From assembly GCA_039819095.1 (NCBI GenBank), contig JBCBSP010000002.1, positions 186,001 to 250,000 on the forward strand: a stretch of 64,000 bases of DNA. Direction: 5' to 3'. Origin of the DNA: JBCBSP01 sp039819095 (GTDB lineage: Bacteria > Pseudomonadota > Alphaproteobacteria > Caulobacterales > Maricaulaceae). The stretch's first letter is position 1. The number at the start of each line of letters is the position of its first letter. Made by a program: the position numbers and the translations under genes. This document shows, in pieces, positions 54,568-63,265 of this stretch. The notes under the pieces are model-generated. The model ran no database searches and was not told the origin of the DNA. It saw only the letters and a program-made list of their open reading frames with translations.

Positions 54568-55299
54568 TCAGGCTGCGTTCTGCTTGCGGGCGTACATCGC
54601 CGCATCGGCTTCGGCCATGGCGCTCTCCAACGTCGCGCCGCGCGCCAGCGCGTGCACGCCCCACGCCGTGCTGAGACGCAGCCCCTGGCCTTCAAAATCG
54701 ATCGGCGTGGCCGCGATCAGTTCGGCCAGCTCATGGGCTTTCTGCTCGGCCTGGCTGGCGGGCGTTAAAGTCAGCACCACGCCGAACTCGTCACCCCCCA
54801 GACGGCCGACCGAATCGGTCTCGCGCAGATGGCCGATCAGGATTTCGGCGACTTTCTCAAGCGCGGCGTCCCCGGCGGCATGACCATAGGTATCATTGAT
54901 CGCTTTGAAACCATTCAGATCGAGATAGATCAAGGCCGACGGCGCGTCGTGACGCTCCGCCAGCGCCAACGCCTTGGACACTTCTCGCAGGAAGGCGCGC
55001 CGGTTCATCACCGGCAACAGAACGTCATTATCCGCCAGCGTCTCAAGGTCGCGGATCTTGCCGCGCAGCGCTTCGGTTTCCTTACGCAGCTGATCGACCT
55101 CGCCCATCAGGGTGAGCAAAGCGCGCTGCACGTTCGGGGTCAGTTCGTTTTCCGGCACGCCCATGATGGACGCCGCATCGCTGGGTGCGCGCGCAGCTCC
55201 AGCCGACGCAGCAGCGCTGGAGCGGCCTGACGAGGATGAAGACGCGACCGACTCGCGCCGGGCGACGGCGCCAGCCCGGTCACCGGGACGAATGCGCAT
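54568..55299 (-). CDS. GGDEF diguanylate cyclase
   Basis: The 243-residue protein has a Ser/Ala-rich N-terminus, a short coiled coil (about 60-90) and a GGDEF domain with DLNGFKAINDTYGHAAGD, an intact I-site RETD five residues before LGGDEFGVVL, and a closing AMAEADAAMYARKQN. It should make c-di-GMP and be inhibited by it. There is no obvious sensor domain. AAAGGAGG lies 5 bases before ATG 55299. Confidence 0.93.
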   Translation of the reverse strand: MRIRPGDRAGAVARRESVASSSSSGRSSAAASAGAARAPSDAASIMGVPENELTPNVQRALLTLMGEVDQLRKETEALRGKIRDLETLADNDVLLPVMNRRAFLREVSKALALAERHDAPSALIYLDLNGFKAINDTYGHAAGDAALEKVAEILIGHLRETDSVGRLGGDEFGVVLTLTPASQAEQKAHELAELIAATPIDFEGQGLRLSTAWGVHALARGATLESAMAEADAAMYARKQNAA

Positions 55300-55311
55300 A
55301 TCGGCCTCCTT

Positions 55312-55323
55312 TAACCATGGTTA
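55312..55323. repeat. 12-base perfect palindrome upstream of the GGDEF gene
   Basis: TAACCATGGTTA reads the same on both strands and lies directly upstream of the AAAGGAGG ribosome-binding site of the GGDEF gene. It could be a regulator half-site pair or chance. Confidence 0.35.
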
Positions 55324-55400
55324 GCGGCCAGCTTGACGGCCTCGCGGTTAAAGAAGCGTTCACCCTGGCTTGGCTTGCGGCGCAGACGGCCGCTCCGGCG

Positions 55401-55979
55401 TCAGGACTTGAGGGTGGAGAGCAGAGCGTCGACGCCTTGCATGACGGTGTCGGCGGCATCGAGCTCGTCTTGACGCTGAGCGATGGAGGCTTCAGCCATC
55501 AGCGCGTTAAGCAGCCGGGCGATCAAGCGCGGCGGATCGGGGCGGATTTCGCCGGTTTCGGCGGCTTCAGTTAGCAGTCGTTCAAATGCGATGATGCTGA
55601 GCCTGTCTTCTATCGCCCTTGCTCTGGCGAGGCCCAGAGCCGCCGGCCCGATCTCAAACAGGATGAGCGACACGTCCTCGGCTTTTACCTCCGTCAGCCA
55701 GGCTCGGCAGGCGCACTTCAATCGGGCAAGCGCGGAGTCGGTGGTCGCGACGGCTTCGGCAGCACGCGTGATCGCCCCTGCCGACTCCGCTTCGTACACC
55801 GCCTCCATCAGCTCCGTTTTGCTCTTGAAGTGATGATAGAGGGCACCCTTGCTCAAGCCTGTTGCATCCAGCAGGCGCTGCGTCGTGGCGTGTTCAAACC
55901 CCTGATCCAGAATGCTCGCCCGGAAGGCTGCGATCAGCCTGGCTCGGGTTGCACGGGTGCGTTCTTCCTGAGTCGCCAT
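55401..55979 (-). CDS. TetR/AcrR family repressor
   Basis: The 192-residue protein has a TetR HTH (RARLIAAFRASILDQGFEHATTQRLLDATGLSKGALYHHFKSKTELMEAV, about residues 10-58) and a helical ligand-binding domain. It is divergent from the NTF2-like gene, and a perfect inverted repeat lies between the two starts, so it probably represses itself and that neighbour. Its ligand is unknown. ATG 55979 gives the standard length. Confidence 0.93.
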   Translation of the reverse strand: MATQEERTRATRARLIAAFRASILDQGFEHATTQRLLDATGLSKGALYHHFKSKTELMEAVYEAESAGAITRAAEAVATTDSALARLKCACRAWLTEVKAEDVSLILFEIGPAALGLARARAIEDRLSIIAFERLLTEAAETGEIRPDPPRLIARLLNALMAEASIAQRQDELDAADTVMQGVDALLSTLKS

Positions 55980-56012
55980 GGCTTCTTCTTTACATGCCTT
56001 GTTCTGGTCGAT

Positions 56013-56037
56013 AAACAAACCGCTGGTCGGTTTGTTT
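56013..56037. promoter_or_regulatory. Operator palindrome between tetR-type gene and NTF2-like gene
   Basis: AAACAAACC (56013-56021) and GGTTTGTTT (56029-56037) form a perfect 9-base inverted repeat around a 7-base centre, about midway between the two divergent starts. Size and symmetry suit a TetR dimer. Confidence 0.75.
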
Positions 56038-56069
56038 TTTATGAAGAGTGGTTTCGAAGGAGACCTCCC

Positions 56070-56429
56070 ATGAGCGACAGGTTTGAGTGTCTCGAAAAAA
56101 TGATGGCGATCTGGAACACGAGCGAGGAGGCTGACATCCGCGCTCTCACCGAACAAGCCTTGGAGCACAACATCCATTTCGTGGATCCGAACCACAATAT
56201 CATCGGCCGCGATGCCTTCGTTGAGATGGTGAAGCAGGTTCAGGCGCTCATTCCCGGCGCAGCCTACACGCGAACGAGCGCGATCGACTTTCAGAACAAT
56301 TTCTGCCGCTATCACTGGGCGATTCACCGCAGCGACGCGCTGGTGATGTCCGGATTCGACGTCGCTGAGATCAACGACGCCGACAAGGTGGTTAAAGTCA
56401 TTGGCTTCTTCGGCGAATTGGAGCGGTGA
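56070..56429 (+). CDS. NTF2/SnoaL-like small protein
   Basis: A 119-residue protein with the NTF2-like fold pattern: LEKMMAIWNTSEEADIRALTEQALEHNIHFVDPNHNIIGRDAFVEMVKQVQALIPGA-type N-terminal helix plus beta-strands ending DADKVVKVIGFFGEL. Such proteins include ketosteroid isomerase-like and SnoaL cyclase enzymes; no catalytic pair can be assigned. AAGGAG lies 7 bases before ATG 56070. It is probably controlled by the divergent TetR protein. Confidence 0.83.
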   Translation: MSDRFECLEKMMAIWNTSEEADIRALTEQALEHNIHFVDPNHNIIGRDAFVEMVKQVQALIPGAAYTRTSAIDFQNNFCRYHWAIHRSDALVMSGFDVAEINDADKVVKVIGFFGELER

Positions 56430-56575
56430 GGCGTGTGAAATAGCGCCCTTCCATCTTCGCTGTCATCGCCCCGCCCGGTTCATCCGGGCCATCCATGCTG
56501 ATTGTCGTCCGCTAACCCAATGTCAGGCATGACGCCTCGGACAAGCCGCGGGTCACAAGCTGGGAAAGCCGGCCT

Positions 56576-58495
56576 CTAGCCCCCAACGACCCCGCCATCG
56601 CGGCGCTGCAGAACAACAACGCTCGGGCGCGGCGGGACGGCCGCGTCAAAATCGGGCCAGCGCGTGCCCGGTTGCTCATACGTCGCGCCGTCAGTCTCGC
56701 CGGGATGCTGGACCGCCGCAAACAGAGTACGACCGTCCGGCGTGAATTTCGGCCCGCACACCTCAGACCCCACCGGGGCGCGGAAGAAGGCGCGCCCCAC
56801 ACCGCGCTCAGCCCCGTCCACGCCCAGCGCCCAGACGCCGTCATTGGCGCCAGTGCGCTGATTGCCGTCGGTTGCGACCCAGAGCCGTCCCTGCGGATCG
56901 ACCGCGCAATTGTCCGGCGAACCAAACCAGCCGTTCTCGCTGGTGGCCGGGTTCCAGCTGGCGCCGGCCTCCGGGTCGGCCGGATCACCGCACCGCACCA
57001 CGATATCCCAGCGCGAGCGCCGCGAGGTGAAGTCGCCGTCCGGCTCGATGATCTCGATGATATGGCCATGCTGGTTGTCGGCGCGCGGATTGGCGGCGTC
57101 GACCTGATCTTCGGTGCGACGCGAATTATTGGTCAGCATCACATAGGCCCGCCCGCTATTCGGGTCCGGCTCGACATCTTCAGGCCGGTCCATGGGCGTG
57201 GCGCCCAACAGGTCCGCCGCGCGGCGCGCCTCAATCAGCACTTCGCCCTGACCGTCAAAGCCGTTTTCCTCAGTAAGCGGGCCCTGACCGAAGACCAGGG
57301 GCAGCCAGTCGAGCGTCCCATCTTCATTGAAACGCGCGACCGACAGCTCGCCTTCGTCCAGCAAGTCCATATTCGCAGCGCGATTGTCCGGATCATAAGC
57401 GCGGGCGGTGACGAATTTGTACACATAGTCAAAGCGTTGATCGTCGCCCATATAGAGAACAACACGCCCGTCCGGAGCCACGACGCTCTCTGCGCCCTCA
57501 TGCTTGAACCGGCCGAGCGCCGTGCGCTTTTTCGGCGTCGATGAGGGGTCGCGCGGGTCGACCTCCACCACCCAGCCGAAGCGATTGGGCTCGCGCGGTT
57601 CAGCCGCCACGTCGAACCGGTCCTCAAACCGGCCCCACTGATACCAGCCGCCCGGCACGCCATAACGGTCATGGTTGGCGGCCTCGCGGTGAGCCGGAGG
57701 CAGATCACCGAGAAAGTTGCCGTTGAAATTCTCTTCCGCCATCAGATACGTGCCCCAGAGCGTGATGCCTCCGGCGCAGTTATTGATCGTGCCAAGCACG
57801 CGCCGCCCGGTGGGGTCGGCGCTTGTGCGCAGGCGCTCATGGCCGGCGGCGGGACCGGTCAGCTCCATAGGCGTGCGGGCATGAATGCGCCGGTTGATCG
57901 GCGAGGCGGTCACGGTGCGCCAGCGCCCCTCGCTGTCGCGTTCGATCTCCATCACCGTGCCGCCATGGGCGAACTGCTCGATCGCACACAGTTCAGCAGT
58001 CATGCTTTGCGGATAACCCGCCGCGACGCCAGGGAACATCAGCGCGGTGGAAACATATTCGTGGTTGACGCACAAAATCCCGCGCACGGCCTCCCCATCG
58101 CGCATCTCCATCGGGATGAAGCCGATGTAATCATTATTGTATCCAAACTGACGCGCCTGCGCTTCGGGGGTCTGGTTGGCCGGATCGAACACCGGGGAAT
58201 CCTCAAACAGCGGATCGCCCCATCGCATCAGCACATCCGCGCGATAGCCTTCGGGAACAGCCAGATCGGGGGTGACCGCCCGTTCGACCTCGGCGAAGTC
58301 CACGCTCGGCGCCGGCTCGGACGCATAACCGTTAAGCGCACCCGGCGCGCAGGACGCCAGCCCCGCAGCCCCGGCGCTAGCCGCCGCACCCGACAGGAAG
58401 CCGCGACGCGACAGGCGGGCCTTCAGCACGTCCTGGAAGCTGGGAACCGCTTCAGCTCTGGGGTTGACGGACAGGTCTTCGCTGCGATCGATCAT
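56576..58495 (-). CDS. phoX: PhoX family alkaline phosphatase, Tat-exported
   Basis: The 639-residue protein matches PhoX/DUF839: twin-arginine signal LSRRGFLSGAAASAGAAGLASCAP (about residues 28-52), MRWGDPLFEDSPVF, CVNHEYVSTALMFPG (Ca/Fe site region), NNCAGGITLWGTYLMAEENFNG, FKHEGAESVVAPDGRVVLYMGDD and LTNNSRRTEDQVDAANPRADNQHGHIIEI. PhoX hydrolyses phosphate esters in the periplasm using Fe and Ca. The Cys after the twin-arginine stretch could also be a lipobox. ATG 58495 has GAGG 7 bases upstream; a Pho box lies about 65 bases upstream. Confidence 0.95.
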   Translation of the reverse strand: MIDRSEDLSVNPRAEAVPSFQDVLKARLSRRGFLSGAAASAGAAGLASCAPGALNGYASEPAPSVDFAEVERAVTPDLAVPEGYRADVLMRWGDPLFEDSPVFDPANQTPEAQARQFGYNNDYIGFIPMEMRDGEAVRGILCVNHEYVSTALMFPGVAAGYPQSMTAELCAIEQFAHGGTVMEIERDSEGRWRTVTASPINRRIHARTPMELTGPAAGHERLRTSADPTGRRVLGTINNCAGGITLWGTYLMAEENFNGNFLGDLPPAHREAANHDRYGVPGGWYQWGRFEDRFDVAAEPREPNRFGWVVEVDPRDPSSTPKKRTALGRFKHEGAESVVAPDGRVVLYMGDDQRFDYVYKFVTARAYDPDNRAANMDLLDEGELSVARFNEDGTLDWLPLVFGQGPLTEENGFDGQGEVLIEARRAADLLGATPMDRPEDVEPDPNSGRAYVMLTNNSRRTEDQVDAANPRADNQHGHIIEIIEPDGDFTSRRSRWDIVVRCGDPADPEAGASWNPATSENGWFGSPDNCAVDPQGRLWVATDGNQRTGANDGVWALGVDGAERGVGRAFFRAPVGSEVCGPKFTPDGRTLFAAVQHPGETDGATYEQPGTRWPDFDAAVPPRPSVVVLQRRDGGVVGG

Positions 58496-58556
58496 CGGTC
58501 GGCCTCATGAGAATTCAGACTGGCGGAATGCTAATAAGCACACTTAGTTCTGCTGT

Positions 58557-58574
58557 GTGACAGCGCAATGATAG
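58557..58574 (-). promoter_or_regulatory. Pho box upstream of phoX
   Basis: On the minus strand CTATCAT, TGCG, CTGTCAC matches the PhoB consensus CTGTCAT-N4-CTGTCAY with one mismatch in the first half. It lies upstream of the phoX ATG. A TATTAG at 58536-58531 could serve as -10 although the spacing is long. PhoB control would match the gene's function. Confidence 0.75.
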
Positions 58575-58599
58575 CGCGGTGCGGGCGGCGTGCTTCTCC

Positions 58600-58627
58600 T
58601 TGACGCAGCCGCGCGCCTGACTAGTGT
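58600..58627 (+). promoter_or_regulatory. Promoter of purEK
   Basis: TTGACG (58600-58605), 16-base spacer, TAGTGT (58622-58627); the predicted start lies about 33 bases before the purE ATG at 58667. Confidence 0.5.
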
Positions 58628-58666
58628 TCCTCGCTTTCTTCAAACCTGAGAAGGCTGGATACCGGT

Positions 58667-59158
58667 ATGAGCGACGCCGCCGCGCCTATCGCCATCGTCA
58701 TGGGATCAAGATCGGACTGGCCGACCCTGCGCGAGGCCGCGAACCTGCTTGACCGTCTTCAGGCCCCCTATGAAGCCAAGGTCGTTTCCGCCCACCGCAC
58801 GCCGGATCGCATGGTCAGCTTCGCCAAATCCGCCAAGGATCAGGGCGTTAAGGTGATCATCGCCGGCGCCGGGGGCGCGGCGCATCTGCCCGGCATGATC
58901 GCGGCGATGACACCCATTCCCGTGCTCGGCGTGCCGGTCAAGTCCAAGGCGCTCAGCGGGCTCGACAGCCTTCTGTCCATCGTTCAGATGCCGGCCGGCG
59001 TGCCGGTCGGCACCTTGGCGATCGGCGAGGCCGGCGCGAAAAACGCGGCGATCCTGGCCGCCTCCATTGTCGGGCTCGGCGACGAGGCTCTGATGGGCCG
59101 TGTGGAGGCCTTCCGCGCCGAACAGACCGCTTCGGTCGCCGAGACGGTCGAGGATTGA
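58667..59158 (+). CDS. purE: N5-carboxyaminoimidazole ribonucleotide mutase
   Basis: The 163-residue protein has IVMGSRSDWPTLREAANLLDRL and VVSAHRTPDRM, the substrate-binding segments of PurE class I, then IIAGAGGAAHLPGMIAA. It converts N5-CAIR to CAIR in purine synthesis, following PurK. The purK ATG comes 6 bases after its stop. Confidence 0.97.
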   Translation: MSDAAAPIAIVMGSRSDWPTLREAANLLDRLQAPYEAKVVSAHRTPDRMVSFAKSAKDQGVKVIIAGAGGAAHLPGMIAAMTPIPVLGVPVKSKALSGLDSLLSIVQMPAGVPVGTLAIGEAGAKNAAILAASIVGLGDEALMGRVEAFRAEQTASVAETVED

Positions 59159-59163
59159 GGCTG

Positions 59164-60264
59164 ATGGGCGCGGACCGCGATGACGGGCGCCTACTTCAAC
59201 CCGGCGACGTGATCGGCATCCTGGGCGGCGGCCAGCTGGGCCGTATGCTGGCGCTTGCCGCGGCTCGGCTGGGCTTTGACGTTCATATCTTCACGCCTGA
59301 ACAGAAAGCGCCGGCCTCGCGCGTCGCCGCCGCGAGCACGATCGCGGCCTATGACGATCTCGACGCGGTGCGCGCCTTCGCCAGACGCTGCGACGTGATC
59401 ACCTATGAATTTGAGAACGTGCCTGCGGCAACTGCCCTGGCCGCCAGCGAGGTCGCGCCGCTGCGTCCGGGGGCCCGTGCGTTGGACGTGGCGCAGGACC
59501 GGCTGACGGAGAAACGTTTCCTCAAAGAGGTCGGCGCCCGTACGGTTTCCTTCTGCCCGGTCGATGGTCCGCAGGACATGACCGATGCGGCCTTCGTGGT
59601 GCTGGCCGGCGGGGCGATACTGAAGACCCGCCGCATGGGATATGACGGCAAGGGTCAGGCCCGTTACGCGCCGGGCGACGATCCGGCTGCGGCCTTCGCG
59701 GCGATTGGCGAGCAACCGGCCATACTGGAGGCGCTGGCGCCGTTCCGGCGTGAATTGTCCATTGTGGCCGCCCGCAGCCTGAACGGAGACGTCGCCGCCT
59801 TCCCGCTCAGCGAGAATACGCACTCAGACGGCATACTGCGCACCAGCCTGGCCCCGGCGCAGACCGATGCGGATACAGTTGAAGAGGCGGCCCGCATCGC
59901 GCGTTCCATCCTTGAAAGCCTGGACTATGTCGGCGTGCTGGCGGTGGAGCTGTTCCAGCTTGAGGATGGCGCGCTTCTGGTCAACGAGATTGCGCCGCGC
60001 GTGCACAATACCGGTCACTGGACGATGGATGCCTGCGCCTGCTGCCAGTTTGAACAGCATGTCCGCGCCGTGGCCGGCTGGGCGCTCGGACCCAGCCAAG
60101 CCCATAGCGCGGCGCAGATGACCAATCTCATCGGTGAAGACGTTCACCGCTGGCGTGACTGGCTCGCGCGACCCGGCGCGGTGCTGCACCTCTATGGCAA
60201 GGACGAGGCCCGGCCCGGTCGCAAGATGGGCCATGTCAATCAGCTCAGCGCGCTGGAGGGCTGA
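59164..60264 (+). CDS. purK: N5-carboxyaminoimidazole ribonucleotide synthase
   Basis: The 366-residue ATP-grasp enzyme has GDVIGILGGGQLGRMLALAAARLGF at the N-terminus, VITYEFENVPA, LKTRRMGYDGKGQARYAPGDD and NEIAPRVHNTGHWTMDACACCQFEQHVRAV, all diagnostic. I place the start at ATG 59164; a TTG at 59155 overlapping the purE stop is an alternative. It carboxylates AIR to N5-CAIR with ATP and bicarbonate. Confidence 0.96.
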   Translation: MGADRDDGRLLQPGDVIGILGGGQLGRMLALAAARLGFDVHIFTPEQKAPASRVAAASTIAAYDDLDAVRAFARRCDVITYEFENVPAATALAASEVAPLRPGARALDVAQDRLTEKRFLKEVGARTVSFCPVDGPQDMTDAAFVVLAGGAILKTRRMGYDGKGQARYAPGDDPAAAFAAIGEQPAILEALAPFRRELSIVAARSLNGDVAAFPLSENTHSDGILRTSLAPAQTDADTVEEAARIARSILESLDYVGVLAVELFQLEDGALLVNEIAPRVHNTGHWTMDACACCQFEQHVRAVAGWALGPSQAHSAAQMTNLIGEDVHRWRDWLARPGAVLHLYGKDEARPGRKMGHVNQLSALEG

Positions 60265-60270
60265 CCGCCA

Positions 60271-60891
60271 GTGTCCTTTTACGAAGAGCGCATCCTCCCC
60301 CACCTGATCGGGCTGGCCTGCGGCGCGCCGCAGATCATGAAACAGCGCTCGCTTCTGGTCCCGGAGGCCGAAGGCCGCGTGCTGGAGATCGGGTTCGGCG
60401 CCGGACCCAATCTCGGCTTCTACGACCCGGCGAAGGTGGAACGCCTGTTCGCACTTGAGCCCAGCGCCGGAATGCGGCGCAAGGCGGCGCCGGCCATCGC
60501 CGCCTCGCCGCTCGAGGTGGAGGTGATCGATCTGCCCGGCGAAGAGATCCCGCTGGATGACGCCAGCATGGACACCATCGTGCTGACCTATACGCTGTGC
60601 ACCATTCCCGACACGGTCGCCGCGCTCGCCCAGATGCGCCGCGTGCTGAAACCGGGCGGACGCCTGCTCTTCTCAGAGCATGGGGCGGCGCCCGACGAAG
60701 CCGTTGCGAAGTGGCAGCGGCGTATCGAGCCGATCTGGAAACCCATTGCCGGCGGATGTCACCTCACCCGCAAGCCCGACGCTCTGCTGCAGGAGGCCAG
60801 CTTCAAGATCGAAAGCCTTGATCAGGCCTATCTGCCCAGAAGCCCCAAATTCGCCGCCTGCAATTATCGCGGCGTAGCGAGGCTCGCCTGA
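60271..60891 (+). CDS. Class I SAM-dependent methyltransferase (UbiE/type-11-like)
   Basis: A 206-residue methyltransferase starting at GTG 60271 after a GGAGGG site, 6 bases past purK. Motifs are VLEIGFGAGPNLGFYD (about residues 36-51), LDDASMDTIVLTYTLCTIPD and LKPGGRLLFSEHGAAPDEAVAKWQRRIEPIWKPIAGGCHLTRKPDALL, like methyltransferase type-11 proteins such as METTL7-like enzymes. Substrate unknown. Confidence 0.85.
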   Translation: MSFYEERILPHLIGLACGAPQIMKQRSLLVPEAEGRVLEIGFGAGPNLGFYDPAKVERLFALEPSAGMRRKAAPAIAASPLEVEVIDLPGEEIPLDDASMDTIVLTYTLCTIPDTVAALAQMRRVLKPGGRLLFSEHGAAPDEAVAKWQRRIEPIWKPIAGGCHLTRKPDALLQEASFKIESLDQAYLPRSPKFAACNYRGVARLA

Positions 60892-60895
60892 TCGC

Positions 60896-61225
60896 TCACG
60901 TACACGCCGCACAGCGCGGGGCGGCTGGATCGACATCGAGCCGACGCGCTTCGATCGCGTCCCCGCATTCAACGCAATAGCCGTACTCGCCAGCATCCAC
61001 GCGGGCGAGCGCGGCCTCAATCCGCCTTAGCTCCGAAGCGCGCCTGGCGTCAGCGGCCCGGGCCATGGCCTGGACCTGCAAGGAGTCCTGACGCGAGAGA
61101 CGCCCAACCGATTGCTGGTCAAGCTCCACCGGCTTTCGGTCCTGGGCGGCTGCGCGGGAAAGCTGCTGCAATTCGTCGCGAAACGCCTCTAAGCGCGATC
61201 GGGCCTTCAACACATCCACTTCCAT
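60896..61225 (-). CDS. TraR/DksA-type zinc-finger protein
   Basis: The 109-residue protein has a helical N-terminal half and a C-terminal zinc finger GEYGYCVECGDAIEARRLDVDPAAPRCAAC (CxxC-x17-CxxC), the DksA/TraR signature. It could bind RNA polymerase in the secondary channel, as DksA does, but it is shorter than DksA (about 150 residues). It is convergent with the methyltransferase gene, 4 bases after its stop. Confidence 0.87.
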   Translation of the reverse strand: MEVDVLKARSRLEAFRDELQQLSRAAAQDRKPVELDQQSVGRLSRQDSLQVQAMARAADARRASELRRIEAALARVDAGEYGYCVECGDAIEARRLDVDPAAPRCAACT

Positions 61226-61268
61226 GCGCTAGACCTTACTGGTTCGCTGCAGAGGGACAATCGCCGTC

Positions 61269-61766
61269 GTGCTCAATCATTTCCGGCGTTTCGCCGCTTA
61301 TAACGCCTGGGCCAACGCCCGGCTTTACGACGCGGCGACCGCGCTCACCGACTTTGAACGCAAGCGCGATGTGAAGGCGTATTTCACCAGCCTGCACGGA
61401 ACGCTGAACCATATGCTGGTCGCGGATCGGATCTGGCTGAACCGGCTGACAGGCGAAGGCGAGGCGCCGCGCGAACTCGGCGCGGAACTCCACGCCGACT
61501 TCGCCGGGCTGCGCCAGGCGCGTGAGGGCGAAGACCAGCGCATCACGAGCTATGTCGGCGCATTGGCCGATGGCGATCTCGCCTGCGAGGTGGATTACAC
61601 CAATACGCGCGGCGAGGATAAGACGCTGCAGCTGTCCATCATCCTGGCGCATCTGTTCAATCACCAGACCCATCATCGCGGGCAGGCGAGCCATATCATG
61701 CGCCAGCTCGGCGTGGCCGAACCGCCCTCGCTGGATCTGCTTTACTTTGCGCTGCCGACCGCCTGA
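61269..61766 (+). CDS. DinB-family four-helix bundle protein
   Basis: The 165-residue protein has LNHFRRFAAYNAWANARLYDA, then LNHMLVADRIWLNRLTGEG (His 1), and a late LAHLFNHQTHHRGQASHIM (His pair), which give the three-histidine metal site of DinB/YfiT-like proteins. These proteins often act as metal-dependent thiol transferases; here the substrate is unknown. The start is GTG 61269. Confidence 0.9.
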   Translation: MLNHFRRFAAYNAWANARLYDAATALTDFERKRDVKAYFTSLHGTLNHMLVADRIWLNRLTGEGEAPRELGAELHADFAGLRQAREGEDQRITSYVGALADGDLACEVDYTNTRGEDKTLQLSIILAHLFNHQTHHRGQASHIMRQLGVAEPPSLDLLYFALPTA

Positions 61767-61773
61767 GCGCCGC

Positions 61774-62181
61774 TCAGTCCTTGAGCCGATCCGCCGTCGC
61801 GGCCAGCCAGCGCTTCACCCGCTTGGCGTTGACGCCCATATCCGAATATCCAAGCACGGCGCGCGAGTAGATCGCCAGCGCGCTGCTTGCCTCTGGCTGA
61901 GCCACCACCTCCACAGTGACATAGTCCGGAAAGCGGAAGACGAGACTGCGCTGCACCAGTTCAGCCTGCGCGCTGTCGCGGTGAACGAGTTCCGTGCGCG
62001 GCTCGGCCAGCCCCGCCGCGATGAAGGCGTCCATGAGCGCCTCCGGCGCCACATTGAAGACCGGACTGATCGCGTCGGGCTCCGCCGCAGCGGTGAAACC
62101 GGGCGGCAGCACCAGAAAGCGGCGTGGCCGCGAATCGGGGACCAAGGAAGAGAAATCCAGCGGGAATGCGCGTTCAGCCAT
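61774..62181 (-). CDS. DUF1499 family protein
   Basis: The 135-residue protein shows the DUF1499 pattern: PVFNVAPEALMDAFIAAGLAEPRTELVHRD, VQRSLVFRFPDYVTVEVVAQPEASSALAIYSRAVLGYSDMGVNAKRVKRWL. Function unknown. I prefer ATG 62181 with GAGGA 5 bases upstream to the ATG at 62193, which has none. It is divergent from the ABC transporter genes. Confidence 0.87.
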   Translation of the reverse strand: MAERAFPLDFSSLVPDSRPRRFLVLPPGFTAAAEPDAISPVFNVAPEALMDAFIAAGLAEPRTELVHRDSAQAELVQRSLVFRFPDYVTVEVVAQPEASSALAIYSRAVLGYSDMGVNAKRVKRWLAATADRLKD

Positions 62182-62302
62182 ATCAGTCCTCATGAAAGCC
62201 GGTCTTGCAGCATAGATATCTGGCGAGGCCGGCGCGAACATCCTAGACAGGGTTTCACGCCGCACCAGATCGGATTTGCGGGGCTGAAAGCGAGGGGGAT
62301 GC

Positions 62303-63265
62303 ATGAGCGAGTACGCGCTCGAAGTCCGGGGGCTGTCGAAAAGCTTCTCCGGCAAGCCGGCGGTTAGCGATCTGTCCTTTGCGGTGCGCGAAGGCGAGAT
62401 CACCGGATTTCTCGGACCCAACGGGGCTGGCAAGACCACATCGCTGCGCATGGCTCTGGGCATTATCCAGCCTGATGCCGGCCAGTCCCGCCTGTTTGGC
62501 GGACCGCCGACGCTGGCGGCGCTGAACCGGGTCGGTTTCCTGCCTGAAGAACGCGGCGTCTACCGCAAGATGACCGCTGAGGCCGTGATCATCCTGTTCG
62601 CGCGACTGAAGGGTGTGCCGGCCGAGACCGCGCGTCAGCGCGCCTGGGCGCTGCTGGAGCGCTTCGGTCTGGCTGATGCGGGCCGCAAGAAGATCAAGGA
62701 ACTCTCCAAAGGCATGGCCCAGAAGGTCCAGATCATCGCCGCGCTGGCGCATGAGCCGGACTTTGTCATTCTGGACGAGCCCTTCTCAGGGCTGGATCCG
62801 GTCAATCAGGCCATGCTGGAGGAGATCGTGCGCGAACAGGCCGCCGAGGGGCGCACCATCCTGTTCTCCACCCATGTGATGCAGCACGCTGAGCGACTGT
62901 GCGACCAGATCGTGCTTGTCGCTCGCGGACGCAAAGTGTTCGACGGCAAGGTCGATGAAGCGCTCGCCGCCGCGCCGCGCCAAGTCATCATCGAGACCGG
63001 CTGCGACAGCGATGTCGCCGCCCTGCTCGCCCCGTTCGGGACGGTCGAGGCGATGACCGCCGATCGCGCCGAGCTGAAAGGCTGGCGCGTCACTCTGGCG
63101 CCGGGCAGCGATGCTCAGGACGTGCTGAAAGCCTGCGTCGATGCGCAGGTGAAACTCGCCCGGTTCGAACCGATCCGCGCCCAGCTGCAGGACGCCTTCG
63201 TGGAACTGGTCTCGCGCGACGATCCCCAGGAAGCGGCCGAGCTCATCAAGGAAGGCGAAGCGTGA
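62303..63265 (+). CDS. ABC transporter ATP-binding protein (NatA-like)
   Basis: The 320-residue protein has Walker A FLGPNGAGKTTSLRMA (about residues 34-49), a PEERGVYRKMT stretch, the signature ELSKGMAQKVQIIAALAHEPDFVILDEPFSGLDPV with Walker B, and an additional DUF4162-like C-terminal domain (about 230-300). It pairs with the permease encoded from 63265 to power export. The signature loop reads LSKGM instead of LSGGQ, usual in this NatA-type group. Confidence 0.94.
   Translation: MSEYALEVRGLSKSFSGKPAVSDLSFAVREGEITGFLGPNGAGKTTSLRMALGIIQPDAGQSRLFGGPPTLAALNRVGFLPEERGVYRKMTAEAVIILFARLKGVPAETARQRAWALLERFGLADAGRKKIKELSKGMAQKVQIIAALAHEPDFVILDEPFSGLDPVNQAMLEEIVREQAAEGRTILFSTHVMQHAERLCDQIVLVARGRKVFDGKVDEALAAAPRQVIIETGCDSDVAALLAPFGTVEAMTADRAELKGWRVTLAPGSDAQDVLKACVDAQVKLARFEPIRAQLQDAFVELVSRDDPQEAAELIKEGEA

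Noticed and set aside
56013..56042. Palindrome followed by T-run read as a terminator
   Set aside because: It lies between two divergent starts, where nothing should terminate, so an operator is the better reading.
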